Below are positions 38,772-51,700 of a stretch of 64,000 nucleotides of DNA, in pieces (the first letter of the stretch is position 1; each line of letters begins with the position of its first letter). Source of the DNA: Pholis gunnellus (lineage: Eukaryota; Chordata; Actinopteri; Perciformes; Pholidae). The position numbers and the translations under genes were made by a program. Below the pieces are notes generated by a model. It was not told the origin of the DNA and did no database searches. It saw only the letters and a program-made list of their open reading frames with translations. The stretch covers positions 13,568,616 through 13,632,615 of the forward strand of contig OU342807.1 of assembly GCA_910591455.2 (NCBI GenBank), written 5' to 3'.

Positions 38772-41700
38772 GAGAGGTGGGATGATTATCGCAGGTGCGA
38801 CAGTCAATGAATTCCTGTTTATGCGTCTTTCTTAAGCAAACGTCCCTGCCGGACCTTGATCTACAAGTCATAAGCAACTAATAGAAAGGTGATGCAGGCT
38901 CTCGTATCATACGAACAGAACAGGTAGTCTTGCATACCAGCGTTATTTATAGGTGTTTCCTTCCCTGAATCCCCCTTGGCATAAAGGAAAATAGATTTCA
39001 ATGGAGGCTACAAATCCTATTTAAAAAAAAAAAACAGACACGTAGGCGGTGTGGTGTGACGGGTATAGGCCTACGTGTTAACGCCTCACCAGTTAGGCTA
39101 CTGGCTAATTTTGTCCGCGTGCCACGAACAAATCTAATCCCATGACGTAAAACACTGATCGGTGACTGGGTCATATTTTAACCACGGCAGCGCGCACAGG
39201 CCTAGCTGTGTTAAACCACCTGTGTCGTTACTCCTGTTGAATCATGCACGTGGACAGAGGTCAGCGGTAATGCATCAGTCACTGCTGGATGATTTGGGGT
39301 TTAGTCAATTGTTTGTCACTAAACTGGATCCAGCTGGGTTATTCCAGCAGGTTAAATCAAGCATTGTGAGTGAGTGCACGTGCGCTGTTTGCCTCTGCAA
39401 CAATTTACCACCGAGTTGCTCACGAGGCTGAAATCACGGAGGCAAATGGAGGCGTTGTGACATTGTGAATAGATAGCTCAGCAACGAGTTTGAGATTAAT
39501 ATTTTGTATCATTCTGATAGTGGAACTAAATGTGTTTTTTTTATGACAAACATCTTGAGTTTTATTCAAAAACTTTTATAAAATGAATTAATTTTCACAG
39601 AATAATCGGAGTTCTATAGCTCATGGTTAAACAATTGAGTTCACAATTTAAGCTATATGTGTCACCTGTATCAGTAGTCATTGTTAAGCACAAGTATAGG
39701 CCTAAAGGCTGTTTCGTGTTTAGTTCCTGACAACTGCATTGGAGCAATACTCATATTTACCATAAGTAAAGGAAAGATTGTTTGTTGCAAATTTAGTATT
39801 CAAGCCTCCTTCCTTATCAAACTGTTGTGGCTGGATTCAGAAATGTTTAAAATCTGCATTGCATGCACTTTATGTGGATGTGGAAAATACCCCTGTAGGC
39901 CTACACTGAAAAGATTCTGTGGAAAACACATTTGGTTCATAATTAGTTCCCGTTTCTATCAAAACGGATCCCCTGAATAGATCAGTGATTTTGAGAAAAA
40001 CAACAGCACACTAACTAGTTGTGTTTATCGGCCAGAGAGCATTTTCAGGCCTAACTCACGCATGCACACATTCAGCATGAGCTGGCAGATAAGAGGAACC
40101 AGAGGGTGGCTCACCAACAACACGTTATTACACAATTCTTACACAGTTCTTGTTTAATTTAACGGATAACGTAAAAATCTGGTTGGAGCTTTGCAGGTTT
40201 TTTTGGCCTGTACATGAGCAAACAAGCCGCGTGATACGTAATTCCATCGTGCATCCTTCGGGGGAATTCACCGCTTTAGTCGCTCAGCAGAAACATTTTT
40301 GCAATTATCTTGTCAGCTGCAGCAGCTGCGAGGCGTTTCGGACAGACACGATGGAGAAGAAACTGGATGGAGCAGAGAGGGAGGACAGCCATTTTCTCTG
40401 TCGTTGCTCACGTTAACACGCACAGAAAGCAGTTTTATTGGCGGGCTGCAGCCCAGGAAATGGTCGGAAGCTGCCGTCTGTCATTTCGCTCGCCAAGTCA
40501 TGTGTTCACAGCGTCGGAAAAGGCAAACATCAAACATTTGTACCCTAACAAACGAGACAAAAAGGCAGAGGTTGCGTTCAAATGCTCGCAAACAGGACCG
40601 ATGTTTCGGGAGGTTTGCGAACCGGGAGAGGACGGAGCTTCTCTGCACATCCTTCCTTTACAGCGCCCTCCAGTTATTCCGAGGAACAGCAACTGTCAGC
40701 CTCATTATGCGAATGGCTGAAACGAGAAACCGTGGAAATAACATCCCGCGTTATGTGTGGGGAGCCATTTCAGCTGAACCTGTTGGTTAAGCACAGAAAC
40801 CAGTCGCCTCCTGCTTTCTCTCTGCATGTCAGGAGGATTTATTCAGGTCACATCTGACAAACAGTTGTTCAAGTCAAAATGATGAGCTTTAAACGACTAA
40901 AAAGGGCACCTCGAAGTGTTGGTTAAACCATAAACCAGCTCACAGTATAGATCTTTTTTGCCATCTAGTTTAATGAACATTAATTAATAACAATTATTAT
41001 CCAATTAAGTTTTTCTCTGAGTATACAACACATTTAAAGGTTGGGTAACACACACCTGTTATCTTCATTTTACAACACTACCAGTTATGTTTATTAAACA
41101 GCAAACCTGCCTCTTCAGTCGCTTGAATGTGTTGAGTGTTTGAAATGAATGAAAAGGCATTTCTCTCCGTATGGATCAGTAAAAACCAGGACTGACCTGC
41201 GACATTATGCACACAGGGCACATAGCTGGTTCGGGCAGCCCATCTGAAAATAAACGCTCACGGTAATAATCCTCACGGCCTGCAGCCTCCGCACACATGG
41301 CCACAAATAGAGCCATGTACAGATTTAGCAACTTCGGAGGTAAGGATGGCCATGTAAGAGCGCTTTAGCAGCCGCCCTTTCCGGGTTAAATCTTGATTCC
41401 CTGTGGGAGGCCAAGGTCACATGTGATGTAAGATACCAGCCATGAACCTGGACAAGATTATGTAAATCTTAAAAAAAACATTGCACACAAGTCCATACAT
41501 CATTTGCAAACAATTTTATTATTGCAAAATGTATCATAGGAAGCCTTCATTTTTTTTTAGTCTGCACAAAAAACATCAAAAGTTCATCTGATCATGGTTC
41601 TCAGAGCAGTTCAATGCACCTCAGATCACATAGTGCTGGAAGGGATTTTGAAAACAGGAGAGGGGGCATGTGTGACACAAGGGAACAGATCTGATTATTA

Positions 41701-42723
41701 AAAAGGATGTGTGCTCTCACATTAACGCGATGATGCAAAAGTTACTAAAATATGACACCAGGACAAGTCCATTCAATCCCATTCATAACTGTGTCGCCTA
41801 CAGGACGTGTCAGGGAGGCAGAGAACGGAAACATGAAAAACGGAATCATAGAGCACCCAGCTGGTGGTACTAATCTATTGGATTACACAGCTCCACTGGC
41901 AGCGTTAACACAGATTTGTGACCGATATGATTCAATAAAAAAAAAAAAAAAAAAAGGCATTTTTTTGTAACTGCACTGCTACAAAACATAAAATAAATAG
42001 AGTCCCAGGGTTGTACGTCAGCTGTCTTAATGGAAGTGACTTGTGCTCAGTATCAGATCTCGAGATGCATGACTCAAAAAACACTTCACAAAGGAGCATA
42101 TATCAAACATTAACCGTTAATAATCTTTCATTTAAAAACATCCCATTTTCCCTTTCAACAACGTAAATCACATTTATTGACAGAAAGGCGCTCATTTTTT
42201 CTTTATCTGCTTGTTTAAGCATGCTTAATAGCATAATCTCTCCAAACAGCATGCATCCTTGTTTAAATCTGTCCATCTGTTCACACGCACACACACACAC
42301 ACACAGTGTAATTTACCATGTTTCAATATAATTTTTCTGCCTTACAAAATTCTCCATATAGCCTACATTTGTTAAACATTTTCTGAGATGCAGACAGTTG
42401 AGTGAATAATGAAATTACAGCAATAGAAAAGTGAAGAGTATTTACAAGAGTTTAGTGCATCTCAAAGTTCAGACATTTATTTGACCTAAATTGGCTTAAA
42501 GTTTGAAATAGCAAAATGTAGATACTGCATCTCCAGTAATAACAACAGAGACTTATTTGAAGAAATATGCAAATAATGCAATAAAAGGAGCTTTCTTTTT
42601 TTTAAAATCTGAACTATACAAAATGAAAGCAACATCAAGGGTCCATTTGTACATTCAAGCATCCGAAAATACAAATATATCTAATGTACATTTATACAGT
42701 TGCACAGTTTGCACCCAGTTCAG
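35561..42723. other. Region between cbx8 and cbx4
   Basis: AT-rich unique DNA with (AAT)n at about 36762-36833, (TA)n at about 37692-37719, a 9-base tandem CAGACATCA near 37723-37748, (CA)n at 38670-38692, (GA)n at 38739-38768, a CpG-rich stretch at about 40190-40800 and poly(A) at 41938-41956. The part next to 42723 is probably the cbx4 3' UTR (TTTATT at 41515, 42171 and 42476 are candidate minus-strand poly(A) signals). Open frames at 40299-40790 overlap each other and match no family. Confidence 0.6.
36762..36833. repeat. (AAT)n microsatellite
   Basis: About 24 AAT units; the antisense frame reads as poly-Tyr, an artefact. Confidence 0.95.
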
Positions 42724-45700
42724 TTACACTGTGATGTATTCCTTAAATGTGACTGTGAGACAGTTTGTAGTAATGTCTGTGATCACTATATTCCCAAGGA
42801 AAGGCTGGAAAGAGGGAAATGTCTCTTCTTTTGTCTTTTCGTGGTTCGAAACAGACAATGAGCTAATATTCTCCTCCTCTTTGTGTATTTCAGTTTCACT
42901 CTGAGTTTCTGTCTGTGTGTCCGTTTGTGTTTGAGCTTGTGTGTCCGTTTCAGCCGGTGTGTGCGCTTCAGCTTGTCTTACAGTCTGAGGTTGTGTGTGT
43001 GTTTCAGGCCGGGCTGCGTTCGGCCTGGACTTGACAATGCTCAGGTCGATAGGTTCCTCTTGGTCTGCATACCCACAGTCCTGCAGTCCAATGTGACTCT
43101 GGTGTCCGTTTTGGTCGCTGCTGATGCTTTGGCAGGGCGAAGACACTGTTTTAGGAGCGCTTATACTCCTGGAGCTCAAAAACTTCTTACTACTCCCATG
43201 AACCTCACTGTCGATGTCAGAGAGGTGCCGCTTCAGTCCTTGAAATCCACCTTGGCTTCCTCTTTTGTCCAGTGGGGAGGGAACTCCCCTATCCAAAGGC
43301 AGGGAGAGCAGATTAGGCTTGGTTGTCAATTGTAAAGGCTGATCTGCTGAAAGCTGCCCCTGACCCCTGACCTCGACATGTTTATCCCGTTCCATCACAG
43401 TTGGCTCCGTTTTGGGGGACAGCTCCTTTTCTTTGGAGCAACGTCCGTTAAATCCAGAACTGGGAACTGTTGGTTTGTCTTTGGGGTTTTTAGCAAATCC
43501 ATTCATAAGGCCGAGCTTCTTGACGAGTTTCATCTTCTCGAGGTGGTTCTCCGTGCTGTTGTCAGTTCCTTGCAGTGGCTTTCCAGCGGTTTCAGAATCA
43601 CCATTTTTAATCTTAGCTGCCTTCATTCCATTTTCCATGTACTTGCTCATGACAATAACGATCCGCCCGTTCTTGTTTTTGTTCTTCACGATCTTTAGCT
43701 TGCCGTTGCTGACACCATTAGACTGCGGTAGAGCATCCTCTTTGGGTTTCACCCTCTCCGGCTCTTTGTGGCCATTGAGGTCCGCTGGAAGCTTCTTCAG
43801 CTCCATGGTGATATCCTTGACTTTGGTCAGGCAGCCGGAGTCCTTGTCCCGGACCCACTTTTGCTGCAGCACTGGGGGAAGGTTGTAACCCTTGTTAGCC
43901 AGCTCTGGCGTTTTTAACTCTCTGGGTTTAACAAATATGGCCTCGTGGTCCTTGAGGTCCGGCTGGTAGTGGTGGTGCTTCTTGCTGTTGAGCTGATAGT
44001 AGAACTTCTTGCCATTGGGCTGTTGCTGCTCGGCCTCGCGCTCCCTGCACAGCGGCTGGTACTGGTGGTGCTTCTTGCTGTTCAGCTGGTACTGCTGTCC
44101 CTGGGGACGGAGCATCTGGATGGGGCTGGTCTTCTGACAGCTGTCCTCGTCCAGGGCCGCCTCATGGAGACCAGCCAGAAGACTGGATCTCCTGGCGAAA
44201 GACGGAACCTGTGAAACCAGACAGCAATTTGTGTTATTCAAAAAAGCCTGAATTACATACACCTCCATCAGTATTACATGAAGAATTACACAATTTCTGG
44301 TGTTTTTACACAAGCATCCCTTTCAGTGGGGCGGTTAATGGTTGAACTGTCTACAGTATCTACACATGTGTCTGTGTCAGGCTACAACAAAAAGCCATGG
44401 TTCGTTGGGGCCCATGAGTTGCACTGGAGAAACAGTGCTTGGAATGTGTGAGGGGCTCTTCTGAGGCACAACGTTTATTTCAGGGGCCTTCGTCCATGTT
44501 TTCACAGCCCTCCAACAGCTACTGTGAAGCTCTTTCAGTCACTGGCCGGGCCATCAGAGTGACATTTCAAAGTGTCTCCTGTGGCTGTGACCTCAGCTCG
44601 GAGGAATGTCACTGGCTGCTTTGTGTCCCGTCATTGACTTTATCCCATGTGTTACCACCAACACCCTCCTGAGAGGAACAAAAAGACTCTTCTGAGGGGT
44701 TCCCCCAGCCTTTTGGACCTGTGATTGATTCGCTAAATGTACGATTCACTGAGCATTTAGCTACAACTGTTAGGTCATGAAAATGGTCCCTAATAATAAG
44801 CAAATCTATTGTTTGTAATAAATATTCTAACTTAGTTAAACGGGGAATCCACTGTGTTTTTGTGACTTTATGGAAGTGCAATATTAAATCTCTGGAGGGC
44901 CCCTTTAAATCAGCCTTTAATCTGAAATTCTAAATGCTTCTATATTGCTTCCTGGGATCTGAGAGGGAATTGTGCACAATGGATCTTAAGCAAAGCTGTA
45001 ATTCATCTCTTGCATTATTGATGATCAGGAGAAGTGTTGAGTATCATTACTTTCTCACCTGAACCAGAAGGTGCTTGGGCTTGGGTCCTCTCTTGCGATA
45101 TCCCATCAGCTGCTCTTGGCGTTCCCTGTGGGAGAGACAAAGCAGCAGCCAATCAGTGAGACTGTCTAGCAGAGATGAGTCGCCGTTGCATGGCAACACA
45201 ACGTCACGGGTGTCCTCCTCAGGCTCAATTAGGAAATACTGAGCCCGTGTTACAGGTTGGAGTTACACTTCCTGGTGCACAGTGAAATTCATTCAGCACA
45301 GATTAAAAAGGAGCATCATTTTTTATGTCATTGTTATGTATTTACCTTTTCACAGTATCCTAACCTTTCTTCATGTTCAGTATCTCATTACACTTGTCCT
45401 CAACTGGGATAGTGGATTCAAACGAGGCTCCTTAATTAAAAACACATACTATCTCATGTAATGTCTATATCTAAAGTAGAAGATAAAGACCAGCCCTCCT
45501 CTGACTTTCTTTAGCTTTACTGCGTCTCCATGTAAGTCTCTCCAAGGCAGTAACTCAATACCACAGACGGGAGTGACGTCAGTCCCCTCCCCCAGTCTCC
45601 TCGCGCACGTCTAATTACAATGACAACTCAGTGTATTTTCATAGCCTGGCATTCAGACGATTTGGCTCCCCGGAGAGACACTCAATTAGTTTATGATCGC

Positions 45701-48038
45701 TCCTCTTTAGAGAGAGAGGTAATTGCAAAAACAGACACAGAGTGAGGTTGGTGTTTTGCTTTAACGTGTGACCTAAGCCTGAAAGGTTGCTGCAAGCAAA
45801 AAGGTGAGGGAGGCAAAGAGAAAAGCCAGTGACAGTTTTAACACGCCAGGCATTGAAGAAATTAAATTACACTGTCCTTCATGTGGAGCTGTCTGGTCAG
45901 TCACTCAACAGACTATTTAGCAATTAGCCAAGCAGCTAATTTCACCATGGTAGCCCACTTTGAAGACCATGGACACATTTTCCTCTAATAGAGAACATCA
46001 GGAAGTACCTCTGGTAAGACATTGAGACCGTGCATGCACCTCTGATTTATTAGTTACTAAGCTGCTATTTAAATTCGCTGCTCACTTCAATCTTCATTTC
46101 CTCTTGCCTTTCCACTACATCATGAGCAGATTAAGAAAAGATGTGCATCATAATTCCCCCCCCTCCCCCCCCCCCCTTCTCTCAGAAAATGTGTTTTCCT
46201 GCTTTTTTCTTACTTCACTTGGATGTTGGACCTTCGCTGTGCAGAATGATGTAGGAGTAGAGTTTGACATTTGAATGCTGCTTCCACATTAATCTGCTAA
46301 AGGTTCTCTGCTATCACCTCTGCCGAGTAGGAGCAATCTTGTCTCTCGTAGTTAAACTTTTGAATTGAACAATACTCTCTAATTCATAGTATATGGAGTT
46401 ATTCGTGAAGGAGAAGAGGTTTTAATCATTTTAACTAACTTTTTTTGGTGAAAACAACAACAACCCATATGAGACATCCATTGTTATTCCAATCAGAGTA
46501 TTGTTTATGTCTTCAAAGATTTCTGCAGGGCGTCTGAAGTTTCAGTAGCTACTTAAATAATGATGTAAATGTGTCAAAACTATTTGCCAAATTAGCAATT
46601 AGCCAGACAGAACTATTGATAAAGTAGGTTTATCATTTTTGCATAATCAATAATAATTCGTCTACTGGGTAATTGAAGTGGTTGCCATGTCCTGTGGAAG
46701 ATGACACAGGTGCATGTGGTGACTGGAGGGTGGGACAGCAGGTAGCACTTTAGCATTATAACCTTTTGCTGACACTCAAATAACTATCAGGTGACAAAGT
46801 AGATGCAACACAGTGTCACAGTTTGCTCTGGTAACCCTGACCTGAGTTTAACCCTACCCTGACCCTCCGATGACACTAGTGTTAATCCTCATCCTAACCC
46901 CCAGGCGCTGCATTTCTGAACATTGACTGACAGATTATGTAGCAAGTTTATTATCCACATGGGATTATCCAGATAGAGTGACCATGCAGCATAGTTCCCA
47001 ACTGCAAACATTCAGGGAGTTCCTTCTTCAAACACGTGGATGAGTAACAGACAGCTATTGTGTGGAGAACTGGAAATGTAGGAGGCGTTTGATCGAAACC
47101 TGTTTGTGTGATATATAACGGGAAACTCACCACTTGTGAGGACTGTTTACCAAACTCAAAACGTACCTGTCTTGGAAGGCATCAAGCAGTCTTGGGTCCA
47201 GGATGTTTTCCTCTGGTTCCCACGTGTTGTATCTATTCAGAGAGCAGACAGTGAGCAGTGAGGACACATAGGCCTGTCAAACTGTGGCAGACATCATCAG
47301 AATGCTATCTTTGCGCCACAACAACTCTAGCTCATATTTGTAGGCATGGCCATGTGTAAACAACATGCTGAGACTTGCACTCCCTGTGGATGCACGTGCA
47401 ATAAATCATGAGAAACTTTTACGCGCGGGTATGTGGAGGGGAGGAGAACAATTGCCCAGCCTCCACTCAACTGTAGATATATGGGCATGTCTTAAACATA
47501 GGGCTCAATTACAGACATGTCTTCCTTTAATTGGCACACTGGGGATTGCATACATTGTAAAACCACATCCATCATCGAGGCCAACGCGTCGAGTGCCCAA
47601 AGCAAGAACGCGCAACCGTCCATGTGCGCGCCTAAGCTCGCACACATTCACACACTTCTGTTTTGAATGTTGTTTTATCATCACCATGAGTATTATGTTT
47701 GACAAAGGGACTTACTTTGGAGACCATCCTCGCCACTTGACCAGATACTCGAACCTCCCCTGAGAATGGAGAGAAACGGGATAATCAGCGCAACGTTACT
47801 TTACATAGACAATGTCACTCTGCATTGCACCGTCACCTTAGTAATGATCTAATGAAAAAAAATAATAGAACAAATAGTCCATAACAGGGTGAAGGAAACC
47901 CAATGAGTAATGATCCTCCTTTCCATGTGCATGTGTGTAAAGATGTCCTTCAGTGCTCTTGTGACAAACCTTTCTGCTGCGCTTCTTCTCGATGCTCTCC
48001 ACCGCAAAGACGTGCTCTCCCGCGGCGGGCAGCTCCAT
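42724..48038 (-). CDS. cbx4: Chromobox protein 4, PRC1 subunit and SUMO E3
   Basis: Minus-strand exons 48038-47970, 47759-47716, 47232-47167, 45125-45059 and 44208-42724 encode 576 aa (human is about 560). The start MELPAAGEHVFAVESIEKKR and the chromodomain [23 protein letters not shown] are followed by RERQEQLMGYRKRGPKPK. Two copies of QLNSKKHH (residues 123-130 and 154-161) are a CBX4 signature. IVIVMSKYMENGM at about 265 is the position of a SUMO-interacting motif in human CBX4. EEPIDLSIVKSR and the C-terminal Polycomb box (GNIVITDITTNCLTVTFKEY) follow. I do not see the acidic VILLDSD motif of the human second SIM next to EPIDL. Residues 482-522 form a Thr/Gln/Glu tract. The protein works in nuclear PRC1 silencing and SUMO conjugation; tandem with cbx8. 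Confidence 0.97.
44209..47166. other. cbx4 introns 3 and 4
   Basis: Intron 4 (44209-45058) has no recognised content. Intron 3 (45126-47166) holds a poly(C)/poly(G) run at about 46156-46176 and an enhancer-like stretch near 45600-45735 (CTAATTACAATGACAA, CACTCAATTAGTTTATGATCG, GGTAATTGC). Exon 4 (45125-45059) separates them. Confidence 0.6.
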
Positions 48039-48380
48039 TTTCCGATACAAGAGTAGCGGCTCTTCTGTTTTTTGTTTTGTTTTTTTACCCTCTGCTTATG
48101 CTATCCGACACCTTATCCTCGCGTCCAGGCCGTTTTTTCCTGCTGCTGCTCTGATGTGAACCACAAGAGCCCCCCTCCTCCTCCTATTTTCACTGCGCCT
48201 CTTCCCTCGCTTTGCCCTCGGAGAGACTCGTTCTGCAGGCGAGTTGAATCTGCAGCGAGAAAACACTTCATGCAAATAACCGTTGGTGTGACGTCAGACA
48301 AGGGGGAGGTAATAGGGGCGGGGGGTTGTTCCCATGCTGCATTCAGGTGCTGTCGGAATCGCGACTTCGTTGGCATTTGA
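48039..48380 (-). promoter_or_regulatory. cbx4 promoter region with CRE and octamer
   Basis: Upstream of the cbx4 ATG lies a full CRE TGACGTCA (48289-48296) and an octamer-type ATGCAAAT (48270-48277), within a moderately CpG-rich block. A GGGGGAGG/GGGGCGGGGGG run follows at 48302-48326 (GC-box-like). The transcription start is not determined. Confidence 0.5.
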
Positions 48381-48642
48381 ACAATATGTAAATAGTTACA
48401 CTGTAGGAAAAGACAGATGTATCTATGAAAACACTAAGGTGCGTGGCATTTAGTGAAGGGGATGAAAAACATGGCAACAACTGGTTGAAGCCTGAATTAT
48501 ATAATCATAGACTATTTAACTCGTTTCACCTAGAATACATGAGGACTTTATTTTTAATTATTATTATTTCGTTATTCAACTGTTAGTCAGTATCTGCACA
48601 AATAACACATGAATATGCCACATAGCTCATCAAGTAATCAAT

Positions 48643-48728
<86 letters not shown>

Positions 48729-51700
48729 CTTCTTGGCTATGCTGTGGCACAAAACCAAAATTGTTCAGGGCAATATTTCCTCTTCCTTTCCCAGAATTGT
48801 AGGAAAGTTGTTTTTCTCCCCTCTCTGGCTGAGAAGGAGTGCCAGTATGTGAAGACAGCTGCTGTTTTGTTTGGTTGGAACGAAACCCTACCCGCCCATG
48901 ACACAGGAATCCACGGAGATAACAATCAAAGCGCACATAACACATTTTATAATGTTCAACCAAAGACAATACATAAAAAAAAAAAAAAAACGGAATGTGG
49001 ATGTCTAAAGTACGAGCTGAGATGAAACCCTGAACGCACCGTGCCTGCCTCTTGTGTTGCTGGATGTGTAGCGAGATCCAACTGCAAGAGGGTGCTATGA
49101 AAGAGGAGAGCGTTTTTTATCCTAAACCGCGATGGCCTGAATCACATCAAATGTTGCAGCGTGTCCAGGCCTTTGGCTTCATTTAGTATTTTCAGCCAGG
49201 ACTAGTCGGGCTGGGTTCGTATCCTCGCGCCTTCGGTGTAGCCCACTACACACAGGGCGATCAAACATGTATTAATGAGTTGGGCACATGATACAGTTGG
49301 GTCCACTTGTAAGACAATCAGTACCACAAAACGAATTATTCCACCCGACAACGCACGATAGGCCCAACCAACGTTAAGGCCAGAGCCTGTTCGACACTGA
49401 TTTATCACCGCCGCCATAACAGGGCCTCGTCTATTACGGGGAATCCTGGTGGAACAGGGAAACAAATTCCCATTAGTTGCTGCTATTGCGTTGCACTGAG
49501 CCGCTTATGTGTAATGCGCCATGAATCATTGCTCGTGGTTAAACTGCTGGCAGAGCCCGGCCGCTGTTGTGCGCGTTACAATGAATAGATTTTCCATATC
49601 CTCTCTGAGTCAAGGTCACACAAAGAGATGACATTTCAGATGGCACTGTGTCGCGGGGGATTTTCTGGTGGATTTTTTCTCTCTCTCGCGCTGTTAAAAG
49701 ATGGCCCCTGGTTGTGTGGCAGTCGATGTAGGTCAGCATCCCCAGTCGGGGCTCTCACCCCGCCGGCTTTAACTCCAGCAGGGTCATTTCTGACTATGGA
49801 GTCCCGACAGGACAGGCACCAGACGGTTCCGTTATCGCTTGGCACGAAGAGCGTGCCGACATGACTCACGGTGTGAACCAGCTTAGGCCTGACGTTAAAG
49901 CGACACAAAGACACCCGGCACCAAACCTATATAGAGTTTTTTGAAATGGCAGTGCCTAAGGTTGTACCAAAGTTAAAATAATAATAATTGATATAGACGG
50001 ACAAAGAGAAGATTTCAAATCACATATCCAGTTGCTTACTGCCATTGTCTCCTATATCCAGTTGTTTAGTGTTATTAATTGCACGTATATCTACAGCACG
50101 GATACATTTTCGATGCATTGCTTTAAAAATAAAAATATAAAATTGTCTTTGAAGCCCTCGCTGCATTGTTTTATACGGTTGGACCAAATAAAATTCAGCA
50201 GTGAAAGGGTTAAAGTGCAGGGATCCCGCAGGCTGCAGCGCTTGGCCTATTGCAGAAAGGCACGACTGTCTTTCCTTATAAGGCAATGAGTGCAAATCGA
50301 CGGTGAAATATGTCTTTAAATAAACGAGCATAGCCCATTCACACTTGCATATTTGTGTCAAGTATCCCTCTCACGAGCACCCTGACTGTCAAAACAGCCG
50401 TCGTTCTTCACTGGTTCGTTCTCTGCGGCACGGCGGGGCTCGCGCATCAGCGGCTTCGTCGCGCGCACAAGGGCGCAGCGTTGCAGTCTGCTAATTCAGC
50501 TGCGTCATTCCTAAATTAAAGACGAGCTAAAGAAACACGGTGGTCAATTAGAAGCTATAAGGGGTTTAATGGGAGGTATTACTGGCCAGGAAGCTTTTAA
50601 CGGACGACCACTCTGTCACCTGTGTGCTCCTCACGCCGCCACACAACATGTTGGTTTCACAAACATATAACAGCATTGATCACTAGGCTCACCAGATAGT
50701 AATGTCAAAGCAGTGGGACAATGGCTGATGAAGCCAAAGGTTGATAAAACACAGCGCTCACGCGACAGTTATCGTGGAAATGTAAGAGCTTTGGAACATG
50801 GCACGTGCTCCAGGGGGGCAGATGGAATGTGATGCAGCACGTGCGTGTGTTATTAATGGTACCGCGCGAACAGAAACTTCACCTGAGCAGCACCGCCGAG
50901 TCCCGCTCAGTCCACAGTGTTTATGCATTAACAAGATACACGAAAACCAGCAGACAGTCACGTTCAGCTCACGAGCAGCCGGTGTTTCTTGAGCTGTGTA
51001 TAACGTGGTTTATTTTATATATATTTATGCAAAATGAAGCATCATTTAAGGGAAGAAAAGAAAAAACAAGCAAAGAAAAAACGTGAGCCTGGAGGCGACC
51101 AGGTCTGTCCTGTACCTGATAAACAATTCCGACGTCAAACCGCTCATTTATCTACATCTGGTCTCTTCCTCTGGTCTTCTGACATAAACGAAAACAAAAT
51201 TCAGAGTTCAGAGGTGCGGTTAGGTTGCTGCCAATTACTCCTCAGAATAAATATGCCGATCACTTCGTGTCTTCATTCTTTAATTTATGAACATGACAAT
51301 GGTCGTTTTCATGCAATAGCACAATGTGCAGGTGCAACCCGCCCCACTGGTGAAACTGACTGACATACTGCACATGAAATGATTTGCTGAAGATGATCAC
51401 TTCATCCAGTAAGAGCAGCACATGAGAAATCCTCCAGAAATTCCAGAGGAAATTGAACACAGCATTTTGAATGGAGGAAATGTAACTCTAACCCATTTTA
51501 CATTAGATATATCCTGGTATTAATACTCTATCAAACCCATTAGGTAAGGAAGTTATAATTGGTAAATAAATCATATTGTTGTTCAACATTTCACTCAATA
51601 GTTGTTACACTTATAGCGCTTTGGTTGTTTGCAGAGTCAGTTGTTCAATATAAAGTTAACTCCACACCTGCACCTTTCACCAGTTAAGACATGATGAAAC

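Noticed and set aside
40299..40857. Three overlapping plus-strand open frames between cbx8 and cbx4
   Set aside because: No recognisable domain, no convincing splice or start context; explained by CpG-rich composition. The block itself is reported as a finding.
42883..44214. Plus-strand open frames across cbx4 last exon
   Set aside because: Antisense shadows of the 1.5-kb cbx4 exon.
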